Shown here piece after piece: positions 27,523-37,843 of a DNA stretch of 64,000 nucleotides. The DNA lies in NCBI RefSeq assembly GCF_000730425.1, contig NZ_CP008896.1, positions 2,294,001 through 2,358,000 of the forward strand, written 5' to 3'. A program made the translations under genes and the position numbers. Within the stretch, counting starts at the first letter, position 1. Every line of letters starts with the position of its first letter. The notes beneath the pieces were generated by a model. The model did not search any database, was not told the DNA's origin, and saw nothing but the letters and a program-made list of their open reading frames with translations. The stretch comes from Pseudomonas fluorescens. GTDB lineage: Bacteria > Pseudomonadota > Gammaproteobacteria > Pseudomonadales > Pseudomonadaceae.

Positions 27523-28872
27523 ATGACTGATCTGCTCACATCGCTCCTGCTGGCACTCGATCTGCCACCCGCACCGCTGGCCACCACCGAGACCGGCGCG
27601 CTGCCATCAACCTTCTGTGTGACCGAGTTGGCCTGCGCCAGTATGGGGGCTGCAGGCCAGGCGGTGGCGTGCCTGCTTGAACAACAGACCCAGCGCCACC
27701 CCCTGGTCAGCGTGGACCGGCGCCTGGCCTCGTTCTGGTTCTCCAGTTCCCTGCGCCCACTGGGCTGGAGCGTACCGCCGTTGTGGGACCCGATTGCCGG
27801 CGACTACGCCTGCACCGATGGTTGGATTCGCCTGCACACCAACGCCCCACACCATCGCGCGGCCGCTGAGCGTGTGCTGGGAAAGGTTGCAGATCGGGCG
27901 GCGATGACGCGCAAGGTCGCCCCATGGAACGCTGCCGAGCTTGAACAAGCGATTGTCGACGAGGCCGGCTGCGCGGCGCAGATGCGCACTTGGCAGGCGT
28001 GGCAGGCTCACCCCCAAGGGTTGGCGGTCAATCAGGAACCCCTGGTTGCACGGGAGCGCTTTAAAACAACCGGTAAAACCCGTTGGCAGGGTAACGTTGC
28101 GCGCCCGCTGGCGGGGGTCAAGGTCCTGGATCTGACCCGCGTGCTGGCCGGCCCCGTGGCCAGCCGCTTTCTCGCTGGCCTCGGTGCCGACGTCTTGCGC
28201 ATCGATGCTCCAGACTGGAACGAACCCGGGGTTGTGCCGGAAATGACCCTGGGCAAGCGCTGCGCGCGCCTTGACCTTAAAAACCCCAACGAGCGGCAAC
28301 TATTCGAACGTTTACTCAAGGATGCCGACATTCTGTTTCACGGTTACCGGGCAGATGCGTTGGAGCAACTGGGCTACGACACGACCGCACTGCAGCAGCT
28401 TGCCCCCGGCCTGATCGACGTCAGCCTCAACGCCTACGGCTGGAGCGGGCCATGGCGCAATCGCCGGGGCTTCGACAGCCTGGTGCAGATGAGCAGCGGC
28501 ATCGCCCACGCCGGCATGCAGTGGAAGCAGGTGGACAAACCTGTGCCACTGCCGGTGCAGGCGCTGGACCATGCTACCGGCTACCTGATGGCCGCCAGTG
28601 CGATCCGGGCCTTGGCCGAACGGTTGAACAGCGGGCACGGTAGTTCGGCCCGGCTGTCACTGGCACGCACGGCGAAGCTGTTGGTCGACGCTGGACAAGG
28701 TGTAAAAGAGCCAACATTGCGTGAGGAAGAACCCAGTGATCAGGGGCTGCTGGTGGAGCAGACGGCCTGGGGGCCGGCGCATCGCTTGCTGGCGCCGGTC
28801 ATTATTACCGGGACACCACTGCAGTGGGATTTACCGGCTGGGGAATTGGGCGCGCATCGGGCACAGTGGTGA
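27523..28872 (+). CDS. CaiB/BaiF family III CoA transferase
   Basis: A 449-residue protein starting at ATG 27523, six bases after GGAGGG. The CoA-transferase core starts near residue 185 with LAGVKVLDLTRVLAGPVASR and includes NAYGWSGPWRNRRGFDSLVQ. Asp349 in ALDHATG occupies the position of the catalytic Asp that forms the acyl anhydride in formyl-CoA transferase. The N-terminal 180 residues are a divergent half. The acyl substrate is unknown; neighbours give no hint, as a REP-like palindrome and the arc genes follow. Confidence 0.85.
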   Translation: MTDLLTSLLLALDLPPAPLATTETGALPSTFCVTELACASMGAAGQAVACLLEQQTQRHPLVSVDRRLASFWFSSSLRPLGWSVPPLWDPIAGDYACTDGWIRLHTNAPHHRAAAERVLGKVADRAAMTRKVAPWNAAELEQAIVDEAGCAAQMRTWQAWQAHPQGLAVNQEPLVARERFKTTGKTRWQGNVARPLAGVKVLDLTRVLAGPVASRFLAGLGADVLRIDAPDWNEPGVVPEMTLGKRCARLDLKNPNERQLFERLLKDADILFHGYRADALEQLGYDTTALQQLAPGLIDVSLNAYGWSGPWRNRRGFDSLVQMSSGIAHAGMQWKQVDKPVPLPVQALDHATGYLMAASAIRALAERLNSGHGSSARLSLARTAKLLVDAGQGVKEPTLREEEPSDQGLLVEQTAWGPAHRLLAPVIITGTPLQWDLPAGELGAHRAQW

Positions 28873-28883
28873 CCTTGCGATTG

Positions 28884-28907
28884 TCATCGCGGGCTTGCCC
28901 GCGATGA
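28884..28907. repeat. Perfect REP-like palindrome (second type)
   Basis: TCATCGCGGGC-TT-GCCCGCGATGA, an 11-bp perfect stem differing from the GTAGGAGCC-type REP. It lies between the convergent CoA-transferase and arcD-like genes and may also act as a bidirectional stop. Confidence 0.75.
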
Positions 28908-28941
28908 GGCCCTCAGCCGCACAATCATTCAACCATCATGT

Positions 28942-30369
28942 TCACAGGGTCAGCACCCCGCTATACAACCCATACGCCGCCAGGCTCGCCCCGGCGATCA
29001 CACAACTGAAAATGCCTTTTTCAAGCAAGGTAAACAAAGGCTGGCCCTGTTCGCGCTTGGCCTGGGCAAACAAAATCACCCCCGGTGCATACAGCAGCGC
29101 CGACAGCAGCAGGTACTTCAAGCCGCCGGCATACAACAACCACACCGCATACCCCAGTGCAATCACGCCGATCAACAGGTCTTTGAGGCGCGCGCGGTGG
29201 GCATCCTCATACGTCTCGCCTCGCCCGCACAGCAACACGGCATAGGCCGCCGACCATAAATACGGCACCAGGATCATCGACGACGCCAGGTAGATCAGCG
29301 TGGTGTAGGTACTGGCGGAAAACAGGGTGATCACCAGGAAGATCTGAATCATCACGTTGGTCAACCACAACGCGTTGACCGGCACACGGTTGGCATTTTC
29401 CTTTTTCAGGAAGGCCGGCATGGTCTTGTCCTGGGCCGTGGCGTAAAGAATCTCGGCACACAGCAAGGCCCACGACAGCAACGCGCCCAACAACGAAACC
29501 GCCAGGCCGATGCTGATCAACATCGCCCCCCAGGGCCCGACGATATGCTCCAGCACGCCCGCCAGGGACGGGTTCTGCAGGTTGGCCAACTCAGGCTGGC
29601 TCATGATCCCCAATGACAACACGTTGACCAGCACCAACAGGGCCAGCACGCCGATAAAGCCGATCACGGTAGCGCGGCCCACGTCTGAACGTTTTTCCGC
29701 GCGCGCCGAGTACACACTGGCGCCTTCGATGCCGATAAACACAAACACGGTGACCAGCATCATGTTGCGCACCTGGTCCATCACCCCACCAAATTGCGGG
29801 TTGCCCAGGCCCCAGATATCCCGGGTAAAAATATCCGCCTTGAAGGCCACGGCGGCAATCACGATAAACATCAACAACGGCACGATCTTGGCCACGGTAG
29901 TGACCTGGTTGATGAACGCCGCCTCCTTGATGCCGCGCATCACCAGAAAATGCACGGCCCACAGCAGCAACGACGCGCAGCCGATCGCCACAGGCGTGTT
30001 GCCCTGGCCGAACACCGGAAAAAAATAGCCCAGGGTACTGAACAGCAATACGAAGTAGCCGACATTGCCCATCCAGGCGCTGATCCAGTAGCCCCAGGCC
30101 GACGAGAAGCCCATGTAGTCGCCGAAACCGGCCTTGGCGTAGGCGTATACACCCGAATCCAGGTTGGGCTTGCGGTTGGCCAGAGTCTGGAACACAAAGG
30201 CCAGGGTCAGCATGCCAATGGCGGTGATGCCCCAACCAATCAGGATCGCCCCCACTTCGGCGCGAGCGGCCATGTTCTGTGGCAACGAGAAGATCCCGCC
30301 ACCAATCATCGAGCCCACCACCAACGCCACCAGGGCGCTGAGACGCAGCTTTTGTGCCGGTTGCGGCAT
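28942..30369 (-). CDS. Arginine/ornithine antiporter ArcD-like (second copy)
   Basis: A 475-residue basic amino acid antiporter with about twelve membrane segments, starting at ATG 30369 behind AGGAG. It shares long identical stretches with the divergent arcD at 30818, for example LVALVVGSMIGGGIFSLPQN and FGDYMGFSSAWGYWISAW, so it is a paralogue. ArcD-type carriers exchange external arginine for internal ornithine. Its position outside the arcABC operon suggests a different condition of expression or substrate (for example arginine/agmatine or lysine), but the sequence alone does not decide this. Confidence 0.9.
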   Translation of the reverse strand: MPQPAQKLRLSALVALVVGSMIGGGIFSLPQNMAARAEVGAILIGWGITAIGMLTLAFVFQTLANRKPNLDSGVYAYAKAGFGDYMGFSSAWGYWISAWMGNVGYFVLLFSTLGYFFPVFGQGNTPVAIGCASLLLWAVHFLVMRGIKEAAFINQVTTVAKIVPLLMFIVIAAVAFKADIFTRDIWGLGNPQFGGVMDQVRNMMLVTVFVFIGIEGASVYSARAEKRSDVGRATVIGFIGVLALLVLVNVLSLGIMSQPELANLQNPSLAGVLEHIVGPWGAMLISIGLAVSLLGALLSWALLCAEILYATAQDKTMPAFLKKENANRVPVNALWLTNVMIQIFLVITLFSASTYTTLIYLASSMILVPYLWSAAYAVLLCGRGETYEDAHRARLKDLLIGVIALGYAVWLLYAGGLKYLLLSALLYAPGVILFAQAKREQGQPLFTLLEKGIFSCVIAGASLAAYGLYSGVLTL

Positions 30370-30742
30370 AGGAACTCCTGCAGATAAAACAGTCATTGGT
30401 CTAACAACTGTGCACTCGGCTAATTTATCGAAAACATGCAACGTTTATTAGCTATAGCGAATAAAACTGCTCGCCTCATAACTTAATGACCTTTCAGTTA
30501 GTCGAGTTTAGGCAAATTTAGAATTTAAATACCACTTGTCTTTTATCCATGAGCGGTATTTGGCAAAGCCTTCTGAAAAAGTTTGCACATCTGTGAAAAC
30601 GGGCTAGCTTCAAACATCCACGCCTTACGCATATCGCATTAACCCGAACGGATAAAAGCTCTGGGACGCGCTTATCCGAGCAATTATACGCCTGCCGCCT
30701 TTATTCATAAGTCTTTAATTCACAATGGAATGTGCCAATGAA

Positions 30743-30784
30743 GTGATCTGAGTCAGCTGTTTGAATAGCGCACAGTTTTATTCT
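30743..30784 (+). promoter_or_regulatory. Candidate ANR site and -10 of arcDABC
   Basis: GTGAT-CTGA-GTCAG at 30743-30756 keeps the TGAT...TCA core of the FNR/ANR consensus (TTGAT-N4-ATCAA; 7 of 10 positions). TATTCT at 30779-30784 could be the -10 hexamer, placing transcription start near 30791 and the site centre at about -41.5, the exact position for an FNR-class activator. The rest of the 448-base divergent region is AT-rich with no gene. Confidence 0.45.
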
Positions 30785-30817
30785 GTGGTCTCTCTTCTCC
30801 TGCATTGGAGTCACGCA

Positions 30818-32245
30818 ATGTCTGAATCTCCCGGAAAACTTCGATTAGGCGCCCTTGTTGCTCTTGTTGTGGGCTCAATGATTGGCGGCGGGATCTTCTC
30901 GTTGCCGCAAAACATGGCCGCCAGTGCCGATGTCGGTGCGGTCTTGATTGGCTGGGTCATTACTGCCGTAGGTATGTTGACCCTGGCCTTTGTGTTCCAG
31001 ACCCTGGCCAATCGCAAACCTGACCTGGATGGCGGTGTGTACGCCTACGCCAAGGCCGGTTTCGGCGACTACATGGGCTTCTCGTCGGCCTGGGGCTACT
31101 GGATCAGTGCCTGGCTGGGCAACGTCGGCTACTTCGTGCTGCTGTTCAGCACCCTCGGCTACTTCTTCCCCCTCTTCGGCGAAGGCAACACTCCGGCGGC
31201 GGTGATTGGCGCGTCAGCCCTGTTGTGGGCCGTGCATTTCCTGGTGTTGCGCGGGATCAAGGAAGCAGCGTTCATCAACCTGGTCACCACCGTCGCCAAG
31301 GTCGTGCCCCTGGTACTGTTTGTGTTGATCGCACTGTTCGCGTTCAAGCTCGAGATCTTTACCGCTGATATCTGGGGCGTGAAAAACCCCGACCTGGGCA
31401 GCGTGATGAACCAGGTGCGCAACATGATGCTGGTCACCGTCTGGGTGTTCATTGGCATCGAAGGCGCGAGCATCTTCTCGTCCCGTGCCGAAAAGCGCTC
31501 GGACGTGGGCAAGGCCACCGTCATCGGCTTTATCACCGTGCTGTTGTTCCTGATGCTGGTGAACGTGCTGTCGTTAGGGATCATGACCCAACCGGAACTG
31601 GCCAAGTTGCAGAATCCGTCGATGGCCGCCGTGCTGGAACATGTGGTCGGCCACTGGGGCGCGGTACTGATCAGCGTCGGCTTGATCATCTCCTTGCTGG
31701 GCGCACTGCTGTCGTGGGTGCTGCTGTGTGCAGAGATCATGTTCGCCGCCGCCAAAGACCACACCATGCCGGAGTTCCTGCGCAAGGAAAACGCCAACCA
31801 CGTGCCGGTCAACGCCCTGTGGCTGACCAACGCCATGGTCCAGATTTTCCTGGTGATCACGCTGTTTTCCGCCAGCACCTACCTGTCGCTGATCTACCTC
31901 GCCACCTCGATGATCCTGGTGCCCTACCTGTGGTCGGCGGCCTACGCGCTGTTGCTGGCAATCCGCGGCGAGACCTACGAGGCGGCCCTGGCCGAACGCA
32001 AGAAAGACCTGTTCATCGGCTCCATCGCCCTGATCTACGCGGTCTGGCTGCTGTATGCCGGCGGTACCAAATACCTGCTGTTGTCCGCCCTGCTCTACGC
32101 CCCCGGCGCGATCCTGTTCGCCAAGGCCAAGCGTGAACTGGGCAAACCGATTTTCACCAACGTCGAGAAGCTGATTTTCGCCGCAGTGGTCATTGGCGCC
32201 CTGGTGGCGGCCTATGGGCTCTACGACGGCTTCCTGACCCTGTAA
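30818..32245 (+). CDS. arcD: Arginine/ornithine antiporter ArcD
   Basis: A 475-residue polytopic antiporter, ATG 30818 with GGAG 7 bases upstream. The start KLRLGALVALVVGSMIGGGI is the substrate-binding region of the APC family. It imports arginine and exports ornithine, feeding the arginine deiminase pathway; this is electroneutral and needs no energy. It is the first gene of arcD-arcA-arcB-arcC. The divergent paralogue lies upstream. Confidence 0.95.
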   Translation: MSESPGKLRLGALVALVVGSMIGGGIFSLPQNMAASADVGAVLIGWVITAVGMLTLAFVFQTLANRKPDLDGGVYAYAKAGFGDYMGFSSAWGYWISAWLGNVGYFVLLFSTLGYFFPLFGEGNTPAAVIGASALLWAVHFLVLRGIKEAAFINLVTTVAKVVPLVLFVLIALFAFKLEIFTADIWGVKNPDLGSVMNQVRNMMLVTVWVFIGIEGASIFSSRAEKRSDVGKATVIGFITVLLFLMLVNVLSLGIMTQPELAKLQNPSMAAVLEHVVGHWGAVLISVGLIISLLGALLSWVLLCAEIMFAAAKDHTMPEFLRKENANHVPVNALWLTNAMVQIFLVITLFSASTYLSLIYLATSMILVPYLWSAAYALLLAIRGETYEAALAERKKDLFIGSIALIYAVWLLYAGGTKYLLLSALLYAPGAILFAKAKRELGKPIFTNVEKLIFAAVVIGALVAAYGLYDGFLTL

Positions 32246-32279
32246 CACCTGAATCTTTTTGTTCACTGGAGGATCTGTA

Positions 32280-33536
32280 ATGACCACGGAAAAAGTTAAG
32301 TACGGCGTACATTCCGAAGCCGGCAAACTGCGCAAAGTCATGGTGTGCTCCCCCGGTCTGGCCCATCAGCGGCTGACCCCCAATAATTGCGACGAACTGT
32401 TGTTCGATGACGTGCTCTGGGTTGCCCAGGCCAAGCGGGACCACTTCGACTTCGTCACCAAGATGCGCGAGCGGGATATCGATGTGCTGGAAATGCACAA
32501 CCTGCTGACCGACATTGTCGCCATGCCCGAAGCGCTGGACTGGATCCTGGAGCGCAAGATCACCGCCAACACCGTTGGCCTGGGCCTGGTCGATGAAGTC
32601 GGCTCCTGGCTGCGCAGCCTGGAACCGCGCAAGATCGCCGAGTTCCTGATTGGTGGCGTGTCCGCCGATGACCTGCCGAGCAGCTTCGGTGGCAAGACCA
32701 TCGAGATGTTCCGCGACTTCCTCGGCCACTCAAGCTTCATCCTGCCGCCACTGCCCAACACTCAGTTCACCCGCGACACCACGTGCTGGATCTACGGTGG
32801 CGTGACGCTCAACCCCATGTACTGGCCGGCGCGACGTCAGGAAACCCTGCTGACCACCGCCATCTACAAGTTCCACCCCGAGTTCACCAACGCCGACTTC
32901 CAGATCTGGTACGGCGACCCAGACCAGGAGCACGGTGCGGCCACCCTGGAAGGCGGCGACGTGATGCCGATTGGCAACGGCGTGGTGTTGATCGGCATGG
33001 GTGAACGCTCGTCCCACCAGGCCATCGGCCAGCTGGCGCGCAACCTGTTCAAGAACAAGGCAGTGGAAAAGGTGATCGTCGCCGGCCTGCCGAAATCCCG
33101 CGCCGCGATGCACCTGGACACCGTGTTCAGCTTCTGCGACCGCGACCTGGTGACCATCTTCCCCGAAGTGGTGAACCAGATCGTCGCCTTCACCCTGCGC
33201 CCTGACGAAAGCAAGCCCCACGGCATCGATATCCACCGGGAAAAAACCAACTTCCTCGACACCGTGGCCGCCGCGCTCGGCCTCAAGGCCCTGCGCGTGG
33301 TCGAGACCGGCGGCAACAGCTTCGCCGCCGAACGCGAACAGTGGGACGACGGCAACAACGTGGTCGCCGTGGAACCTGGCGTGGTGATCGGCTACGACCG
33401 CAACACCTACACCAACACCCTGCTGCGCAAGGCCGGCGTGGAAGTCATCACCATCAGCGCCGGCGAGCTGGGCCGCGGGCGTGGCGGCGGCCACTGCATG
33501 ACCTGCCCGATCATCCGCGACCCTATCGACTACTAA
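32280..33536 (+). CDS. arcA: Arginine deiminase ArcA
   Basis: A 418-residue cytoplasmic enzyme converting arginine to citrulline and ammonia. Active-site blocks are visible: [23 protein letters not shown], the catalytic pair in [12 protein letters not shown], and nucleophile Cys406 in [13 protein letters not shown]. The ATG is behind GGAGGA, 34 bases after arcD. It provides the first step of anaerobic ATP production from arginine. Confidence 0.98.
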   Translation: MTTEKVKYGVHSEAGKLRKVMVCSPGLAHQRLTPNNCDELLFDDVLWVAQAKRDHFDFVTKMRERDIDVLEMHNLLTDIVAMPEALDWILERKITANTVGLGLVDEVGSWLRSLEPRKIAEFLIGGVSADDLPSSFGGKTIEMFRDFLGHSSFILPPLPNTQFTRDTTCWIYGGVTLNPMYWPARRQETLLTTAIYKFHPEFTNADFQIWYGDPDQEHGAATLEGGDVMPIGNGVVLIGMGERSSHQAIGQLARNLFKNKAVEKVIVAGLPKSRAAMHLDTVFSFCDRDLVTIFPEVVNQIVAFTLRPDESKPHGIDIHREKTNFLDTVAAALGLKALRVVETGGNSFAAEREQWDDGNNVVAVEPGVVIGYDRNTYTNTLLRKAGVEVITISAGELGRGRGGGHCMTCPIIRDPIDY

Positions 33537-33605
33537 ACGACCATCTCCCCGGCGGCATCCACCCGATGCCGCACGGGCCGATTACCGAATCCAAGGAGAA
33601 TCACC

Positions 33606-34616
33606 ATGGCGTTCAACATCCACAACCGCAACCTGCTGAGCCTGGAACACCACACCCCGCGCGAGCTGCGCTACCTGCTGGACCTGTCCCGCGACCTCAA
33701 GCGCGCCAAGTACACCGGTACCGAGCAGCAGCACCTCAAAGGCAACAACATCGCGCTGATCTTCGAAAAAACCTCGACCCGTACCCGATGTGCCTTCGAA
33801 GTCGCGGCCTATGACCAGGGCGCCAACGTCACCTATATCGACCCCAACTCGTCGCAGATCGGCCACAAAGAAAGCATGAAAGACACCGCCCGCGTACTCG
33901 GGCGCATGTACGACGCCATCGAATACCGTGGCTTCAAGCAGGAAATCGTCGAAGAGCTGGCGAAGTTCGCCGGCGTGCCCGTGTTCAACGGCCTGACCGA
34001 CGAGTACCACCCGACCCAGATGATCGCCGACGTGCTGACCATGCGTGAACACGCCGACAAGCCGATCCACGACATCAGCTACGCCTACCTGGGCGACGCC
34101 CGCAACAACATGGGCAACTCGCTGCTGCTGGTCGGTGCCAAGCTGGGCATGGACGTGCGCATCTGCGCGCCAAAAGCCCTGTGGCCTCACGATGACCTGG
34201 TGGGCCGCTGCAAAAAATACGCAGAAGAAAGCGGTGCCCGTATCACCCTCACCGAAGACCCGAAAGCCGCAGTCAAGGGTGTGGACTTCATCCACACCGA
34301 CGTCTGGGTCTCCATGGGCGAGCCAGTGGAAGCCTGGGCCGAGCGTATCGAGCAACTGCTGCCGTACCAGGTCAATGCACAGCTGATGAAAGCCACCGGC
34401 AACCCACGGACCAAGTTCATGCACTGCCTGCCAGCGTTCCATAACAGCGATACCAAGGTCGGCAAGCAGATTGCCGAGCAGTATCCACACCTGGCCAATG
34501 GCATCGAAGTGACCGACGACGTGTTCGAGTCCCCGGCCTGCATCGCCTTCGAGCAAGCGGAAAACCGCATGCATACCATCAAGGCGATCCTCGTCTCGAC
34601 CCTGGCTGACCTGTAA
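33606..34616 (+). CDS. arcB: Catabolic ornithine carbamoyltransferase ArcB
   Basis: A 336-residue enzyme that phosphorolyses citrulline to ornithine and carbamoyl phosphate. The carbamoyl-phosphate loop [16 protein letters not shown] and the ornithine-side motifs [12 protein letters not shown] and MHCLPAFHN are present. It follows arcA by 69 bases with AAGGAG upstream of ATG. The length agrees with the P. aeruginosa catabolic enzyme. A REP pair separates it from arcC. Confidence 0.98.
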   Translation: MAFNIHNRNLLSLEHHTPRELRYLLDLSRDLKRAKYTGTEQQHLKGNNIALIFEKTSTRTRCAFEVAAYDQGANVTYIDPNSSQIGHKESMKDTARVLGRMYDAIEYRGFKQEIVEELAKFAGVPVFNGLTDEYHPTQMIADVLTMREHADKPIHDISYAYLGDARNNMGNSLLLVGAKLGMDVRICAPKALWPHDDLVGRCKKYAEESGARITLTEDPKAAVKGVDFIHTDVWVSMGEPVEAWAERIEQLLPYQVNAQLMKATGNPRTKFMHCLPAFHNSDTKVGKQIAEQYPHLANGIEVTDDVFESPACIAFEQAENRMHTIKAILVSTLADL

Positions 34617-34639
34617 TCCCACTGACGAAATGCGGTCAC

Positions 34640-34729
34640 TGTAGGAGCCGGCTTGCCGGCGAAGAAGCCAGTCCACTCACCGCCGAGGTCGCCTGACAGG
34701 CCGCCATCGCCGGCAAGCCGGCTCCTACA
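34640..34729. repeat. REP pair (REPIN) inside the arc operon
   Basis: TGTAGGAGCCGGCTTGCCGG and inverted GCCGGCAAGCCGGCTCCTAC in the 149-base arcB-arcC gap. In the message it would fold into a strong hairpin that may protect arcDAB RNA from 3' decay and lower arcC expression. Confidence 0.92.
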
Positions 34730-34765
34730 AGGGCCGCGATCAGCTTCTACAGAAGGACAAACGCT

Positions 34766-35695
34766 ATGCGTATCGTCGTTGCACTGGGCGGTAACGCCCT
34801 GCTCCGCCGTGGTGAACCCATGACTGCGGACAACCAGCGCGCCAATATCCGGATCGCCACCGAACAGATTGCCAAGATCCATCCGGGCAATGAGTTGGTG
34901 ATCGCCCACGGCAATGGGCCGCAAGTCGGCCTGCTGTCACTGCAGGCGGCTGCCTACACTCAGGTTTCACCGTATCCACTGGATGTGCTGGGCGCGGAAA
35001 CCGAAGGCATGATCGGCTACATCATCGAACAGGAACTGGGCAACCTGCTGGACTTTGAAGTGCCTTTCGCCACCCTGCTGACCCAAGTCGAAGTGGATGC
35101 CAAAGACCCGGCGTTCCAGAACCCGACCAAACCGATCGGCCCCGTGTACTCCAAGGCCGACGCGGAAAAACTGGCAGCCGAAAAAGGCTGGGCGATTGCC
35201 CCCGACGGCGATAAATATCGCCGGGTGGTGGCCAGCCCACGGCCTAAACGCATCTTTGAGATCCGCCCGATCAAGTGGCTGCTGGAAAAAGGCAGCATCG
35301 TGATCTGCGCCGGTGGCGGCGGTATCCCGACCCTGTACGGCGAGGACGGCAAGCTCAAGGGCATTGAAGCGGTGATCGATAAAGACCTGTGCTCCTCGCT
35401 GCTGGCCCAGCAACTGGAGGCCGACCTGCTGGTGATCGCCACCGACGTCAACGCCGCCTTTATCGACTTCGGCAAGCCGACGCAAAAGGCCATCGGCCAG
35501 GCGCACCCCGACGACATGGAAAAACTCGGCTTCGCCGCCGGCTCCATGGGCCCCAAGGTCCAGGCCGCCTGCGAGTTCGCCCGCGCCACTGGCAAAACCG
35601 CAGTGATCGGTTCACTCTCGGACATCGAAGCCATTGTCCAGGGCACCGCCGGCACCCGTATCAGCACGGCAAAACCTGGCATCACCTACCTATAA
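34766..35695 (+). CDS. arcC: Carbamate kinase ArcC
   Basis: A 309-residue amino-acid-kinase-fold enzyme that makes ATP from carbamoyl phosphate and ADP, ending the arginine deiminase pathway. [28 protein letters not shown] and CAGGGGIPT are the nucleotide and carbamoyl-phosphate binding loops. GAAGGA lies 9 bases before ATG. Last gene of arcDABC. Confidence 0.98.
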   Translation: MRIVVALGGNALLRRGEPMTADNQRANIRIATEQIAKIHPGNELVIAHGNGPQVGLLSLQAAAYTQVSPYPLDVLGAETEGMIGYIIEQELGNLLDFEVPFATLLTQVEVDAKDPAFQNPTKPIGPVYSKADAEKLAAEKGWAIAPDGDKYRRVVASPRPKRIFEIRPIKWLLEKGSIVICAGGGGIPTLYGEDGKLKGIEAVIDKDLCSSLLAQQLEADLLVIATDVNAAFIDFGKPTQKAIGQAHPDDMEKLGFAAGSMGPKVQAACEFARATGKTAVIGSLSDIEAIVQGTAGTRISTAKPGITYL

Positions 35696-35703
35696 CTACA
35701 CTT

Positions 35704-35728
35704 GGGCGGTTGTTGCAGCCGCCCTTCT
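35704..35728 (+). terminator. Probable terminator after arcC
   Basis: GGGCGG-TTGTTGCAG-CCGCCC hairpin nine bases after the stop, followed by the weak T stretch TTCTCC. Confidence 0.55.
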
Positions 35729-35755
35729 CCAATGCCTTGTTAGGGAGAGACGCCT

Positions 35756-36118
35756 ATGGCTATTTTTGAGCCCGGTCACTTGCATATCGAACGCCACGCG
35801 TTGAATGCTCAGGATTACAGCTACAACCTGTGCATCGACTATGAAGTCAGCCAGGACCCGAAGGAAGGCAAGGGAATGCTCTTCAAGATGCACGGCTCGG
35901 TGCAGGGCAAGGACCTCAAGGAAGAATTCTTCCTGCCCAAGGACCAGGCCTTCGACTTTGCCCGCCATGCCATGAACATTGCGCAGAAATACGGCATGCC
36001 GAAAACCGCGGTGCTCAACAGCGGCATGCACAAACACTACGACCTGATGTTCGAGGACGTGCGCCACCAACTGGATGTAAAACCGGGCGACCCGATCAAG
36101 CCCGAGCACCTGGAATAA
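35756..36118 (+). CDS. DUF5064 family protein
   Basis: A 120-residue soluble protein starting at ATG 35756 behind AGGGAGAG. It begins MAIFEPGHLHIERHALNAQD and has an alternating beta pattern (YSYNLCIDYEVSQD, GMLFKMHGSVQG). It is a Pseudomonas-restricted family of unknown function as far as I recall. It lies just downstream of arcC beyond a weak terminator, so some expression with the arc operon is possible. Confidence 0.8.
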   Translation: MAIFEPGHLHIERHALNAQDYSYNLCIDYEVSQDPKEGKGMLFKMHGSVQGKDLKEEFFLPKDQAFDFARHAMNIAQKYGMPKTAVLNSGMHKHYDLMFEDVRHQLDVKPGDPIKPEHLE

Positions 36119-36147
36119 CAGGCTTTTACTGACACAACAGAACCCAA

Positions 36148-36236
36148 TGTAGGAGCGGGCTTGCTCGCGAAGGCGGAGGGTCAGTTGATGAATAATTGAC
36201 TGACACACCGCTTTCGCGAGCAAGCCCGCTCCCACA
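36148..36236. repeat. REP pair (REPIN), GCGGGC variant
   Basis: TGTAGGAGCGGGCTTGCTCG and its inverse CGAGCAAGCCCGCTCCCACA: a different subfamily from the GCCGGC type found in most of the window. It separates DUF5064 from gcsR. Confidence 0.92.
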
Positions 36237-36325
36237 TCCGGACCTGTGTTACCTGTCAGATTTCACCTCTGCCCTGCTCCAAGGCATACTGGCCACCCTC
36301 CGCATTGCAGAATCAATTCCACCCC

Positions 36326-37834
36326 ATGCGTATCCACGTCAGCTTCATCGACCGCGTCGGCATCACCCAGGAAGTCCTGGCCCTGCTCGGCGGGCGCAAT
36401 CTCAACCTGGATGCGGTGGAGATGATCCCGCCCAACGTCTACATCGATGCACCCACCCTGAGCGTGGAGGTGCTGGAAGCGTTGCGCGACGCGCTGTTCA
36501 GCGTCCACGGCGTACAGGCCGTCACGGTGGTGGATATCCTTCCCGGCCAGCGCCGCCACCTGCAACTCGACGCCCTGCTGGCGGCCATGACCGACCCGGT
36601 GCTGGCCCTGGACAGTGCCGGCAAGGTGCTGCTGGCCAACCCGGCGTTGATTGCCCTCTATGGTCGCGAACCCGCAGGCGAAAGCATCGCCGAGCTGTTT
36701 GACGATCCGGCGCTGCTGGATGGCTTACTCGAACATGGCTTTCGCCTGCCCCTGCGGGAGATCAGCGTCAACGGCCAGACCTTGCTGCTGGACGCCACGC
36801 CGATTACCGATGCCGGCGCACTGCTGACCCTGTACCAACCCAACCGCATCGGCGAGCGGCTCTCGGCGCTGCACCATGACCATGCCGAAGGTTTCGATGC
36901 GCTGCTGGGCGAATCCCCGGCGATCCGCACCCTCAAGACCCGTGCACAGCGGGTCGCGGCCCTTGATGCGCCCTTGCTGATCCAGGGCGAGACCGGCACC
37001 GGCAAAGAGCTGGTGGCCCGCGCCTGCCATGCCATCAGCACCCGCCACAACTCGCCGTTCCTGGCGCTGAACTGCGCGGCCCTGCCGGAAAACCTCGCCG
37101 AGAGCGAGCTGTTTGGCTACGCCCCCGGCGCCTTTACCGGTGCCCAGCGCGGCGGCAAGCCGGGGCTGATGGAACTGGCCAACCAGGGCACGGTGTTTCT
37201 CGATGAGATCGGCGAGATGTCGCCGTACTTGCAGGCCAAGCTGCTGCGTTTTCTCAATGACGGCAGCTTTCGCCGGGTCGGCGGCGACCGCGAGGTCAAG
37301 GTCAACGTGCGCATCCTCAGCGCCACTCACCGCGACCTGGAGAAAATGGTCAGCGAAGGCACCTTCCGTGAAGACCTGTTCTATCGCCTCAATGTGCTGA
37401 ATGTCGAAGTCCCGCCCCTGCGCGAGCGCGGCCAGGACATCCTGCTACTGGCCCGCTACTTCATGCAGCAGGCCTGTGCGCAGATCCAGCGCCCGGTCTG
37501 TCGCCTGGCACCCGGTACCTACCCGGCGCTGCTGGGCAATCGCTGGCCGGGCAACGTGCGCCAATTGCAGAACGTGATCTTCCGCGCCGCTGCCATTTGC
37601 GAAAGCAACCTGGTGGACATTGGTGACCTGGATATCGCCGGCACCTCGGTCGCCCGCCAGAGCGACGGCGAGGTGGCCAGCCTGGAGCAGGCCGTGGAGG
37701 ACTTTGAACGCAGCCTGCTCGAAAAGCTCTATGCCACCTACCCCTCGACACGCCAGTTGGCCAGTCGTCTACAGACCTCCCACACCGCTATCGCCCATCG
37801 GTTGCGCAAGTACGGCATCCCTGGCAAACCCTAG
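36326..37834 (+). CDS. gcsR: Sigma-54 activator GcsR (TyrR-like)
   Basis: A 502-residue TyrR-type regulator: N-terminal ACT-like domain (about 1-75, [18 protein letters not shown]), PAS domain (80-190), AAA+ domain (205-430) with Walker [13 protein letters not shown], the sigma-54 contact loop GAFTGAQ and Walker B FLDEIGEM, and a C-terminal helix-turn-helix ([19 protein letters not shown]). In P. aeruginosa GcsR senses glycine and activates the glycine cleavage operon from sigma-54. Start ATG 36326 is preferred to TTG 36305. Here its target operon lies 5 kb downstream beyond the toxin-like gene. Confidence 0.92.
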   Translation: MRIHVSFIDRVGITQEVLALLGGRNLNLDAVEMIPPNVYIDAPTLSVEVLEALRDALFSVHGVQAVTVVDILPGQRRHLQLDALLAAMTDPVLALDSAGKVLLANPALIALYGREPAGESIAELFDDPALLDGLLEHGFRLPLREISVNGQTLLLDATPITDAGALLTLYQPNRIGERLSALHHDHAEGFDALLGESPAIRTLKTRAQRVAALDAPLLIQGETGTGKELVARACHAISTRHNSPFLALNCAALPENLAESELFGYAPGAFTGAQRGGKPGLMELANQGTVFLDEIGEMSPYLQAKLLRFLNDGSFRRVGGDREVKVNVRILSATHRDLEKMVSEGTFREDLFYRLNVLNVEVPPLRERGQDILLLARYFMQQACAQIQRPVCRLAPGTYPALLGNRWPGNVRQLQNVIFRAAAICESNLVDIGDLDIAGTSVARQSDGEVASLEQAVEDFERSLLEKLYATYPSTRQLASRLQTSHTAIAHRLRKYGIPGKP

Positions 37835-37843
37835 GCTCAGCCG

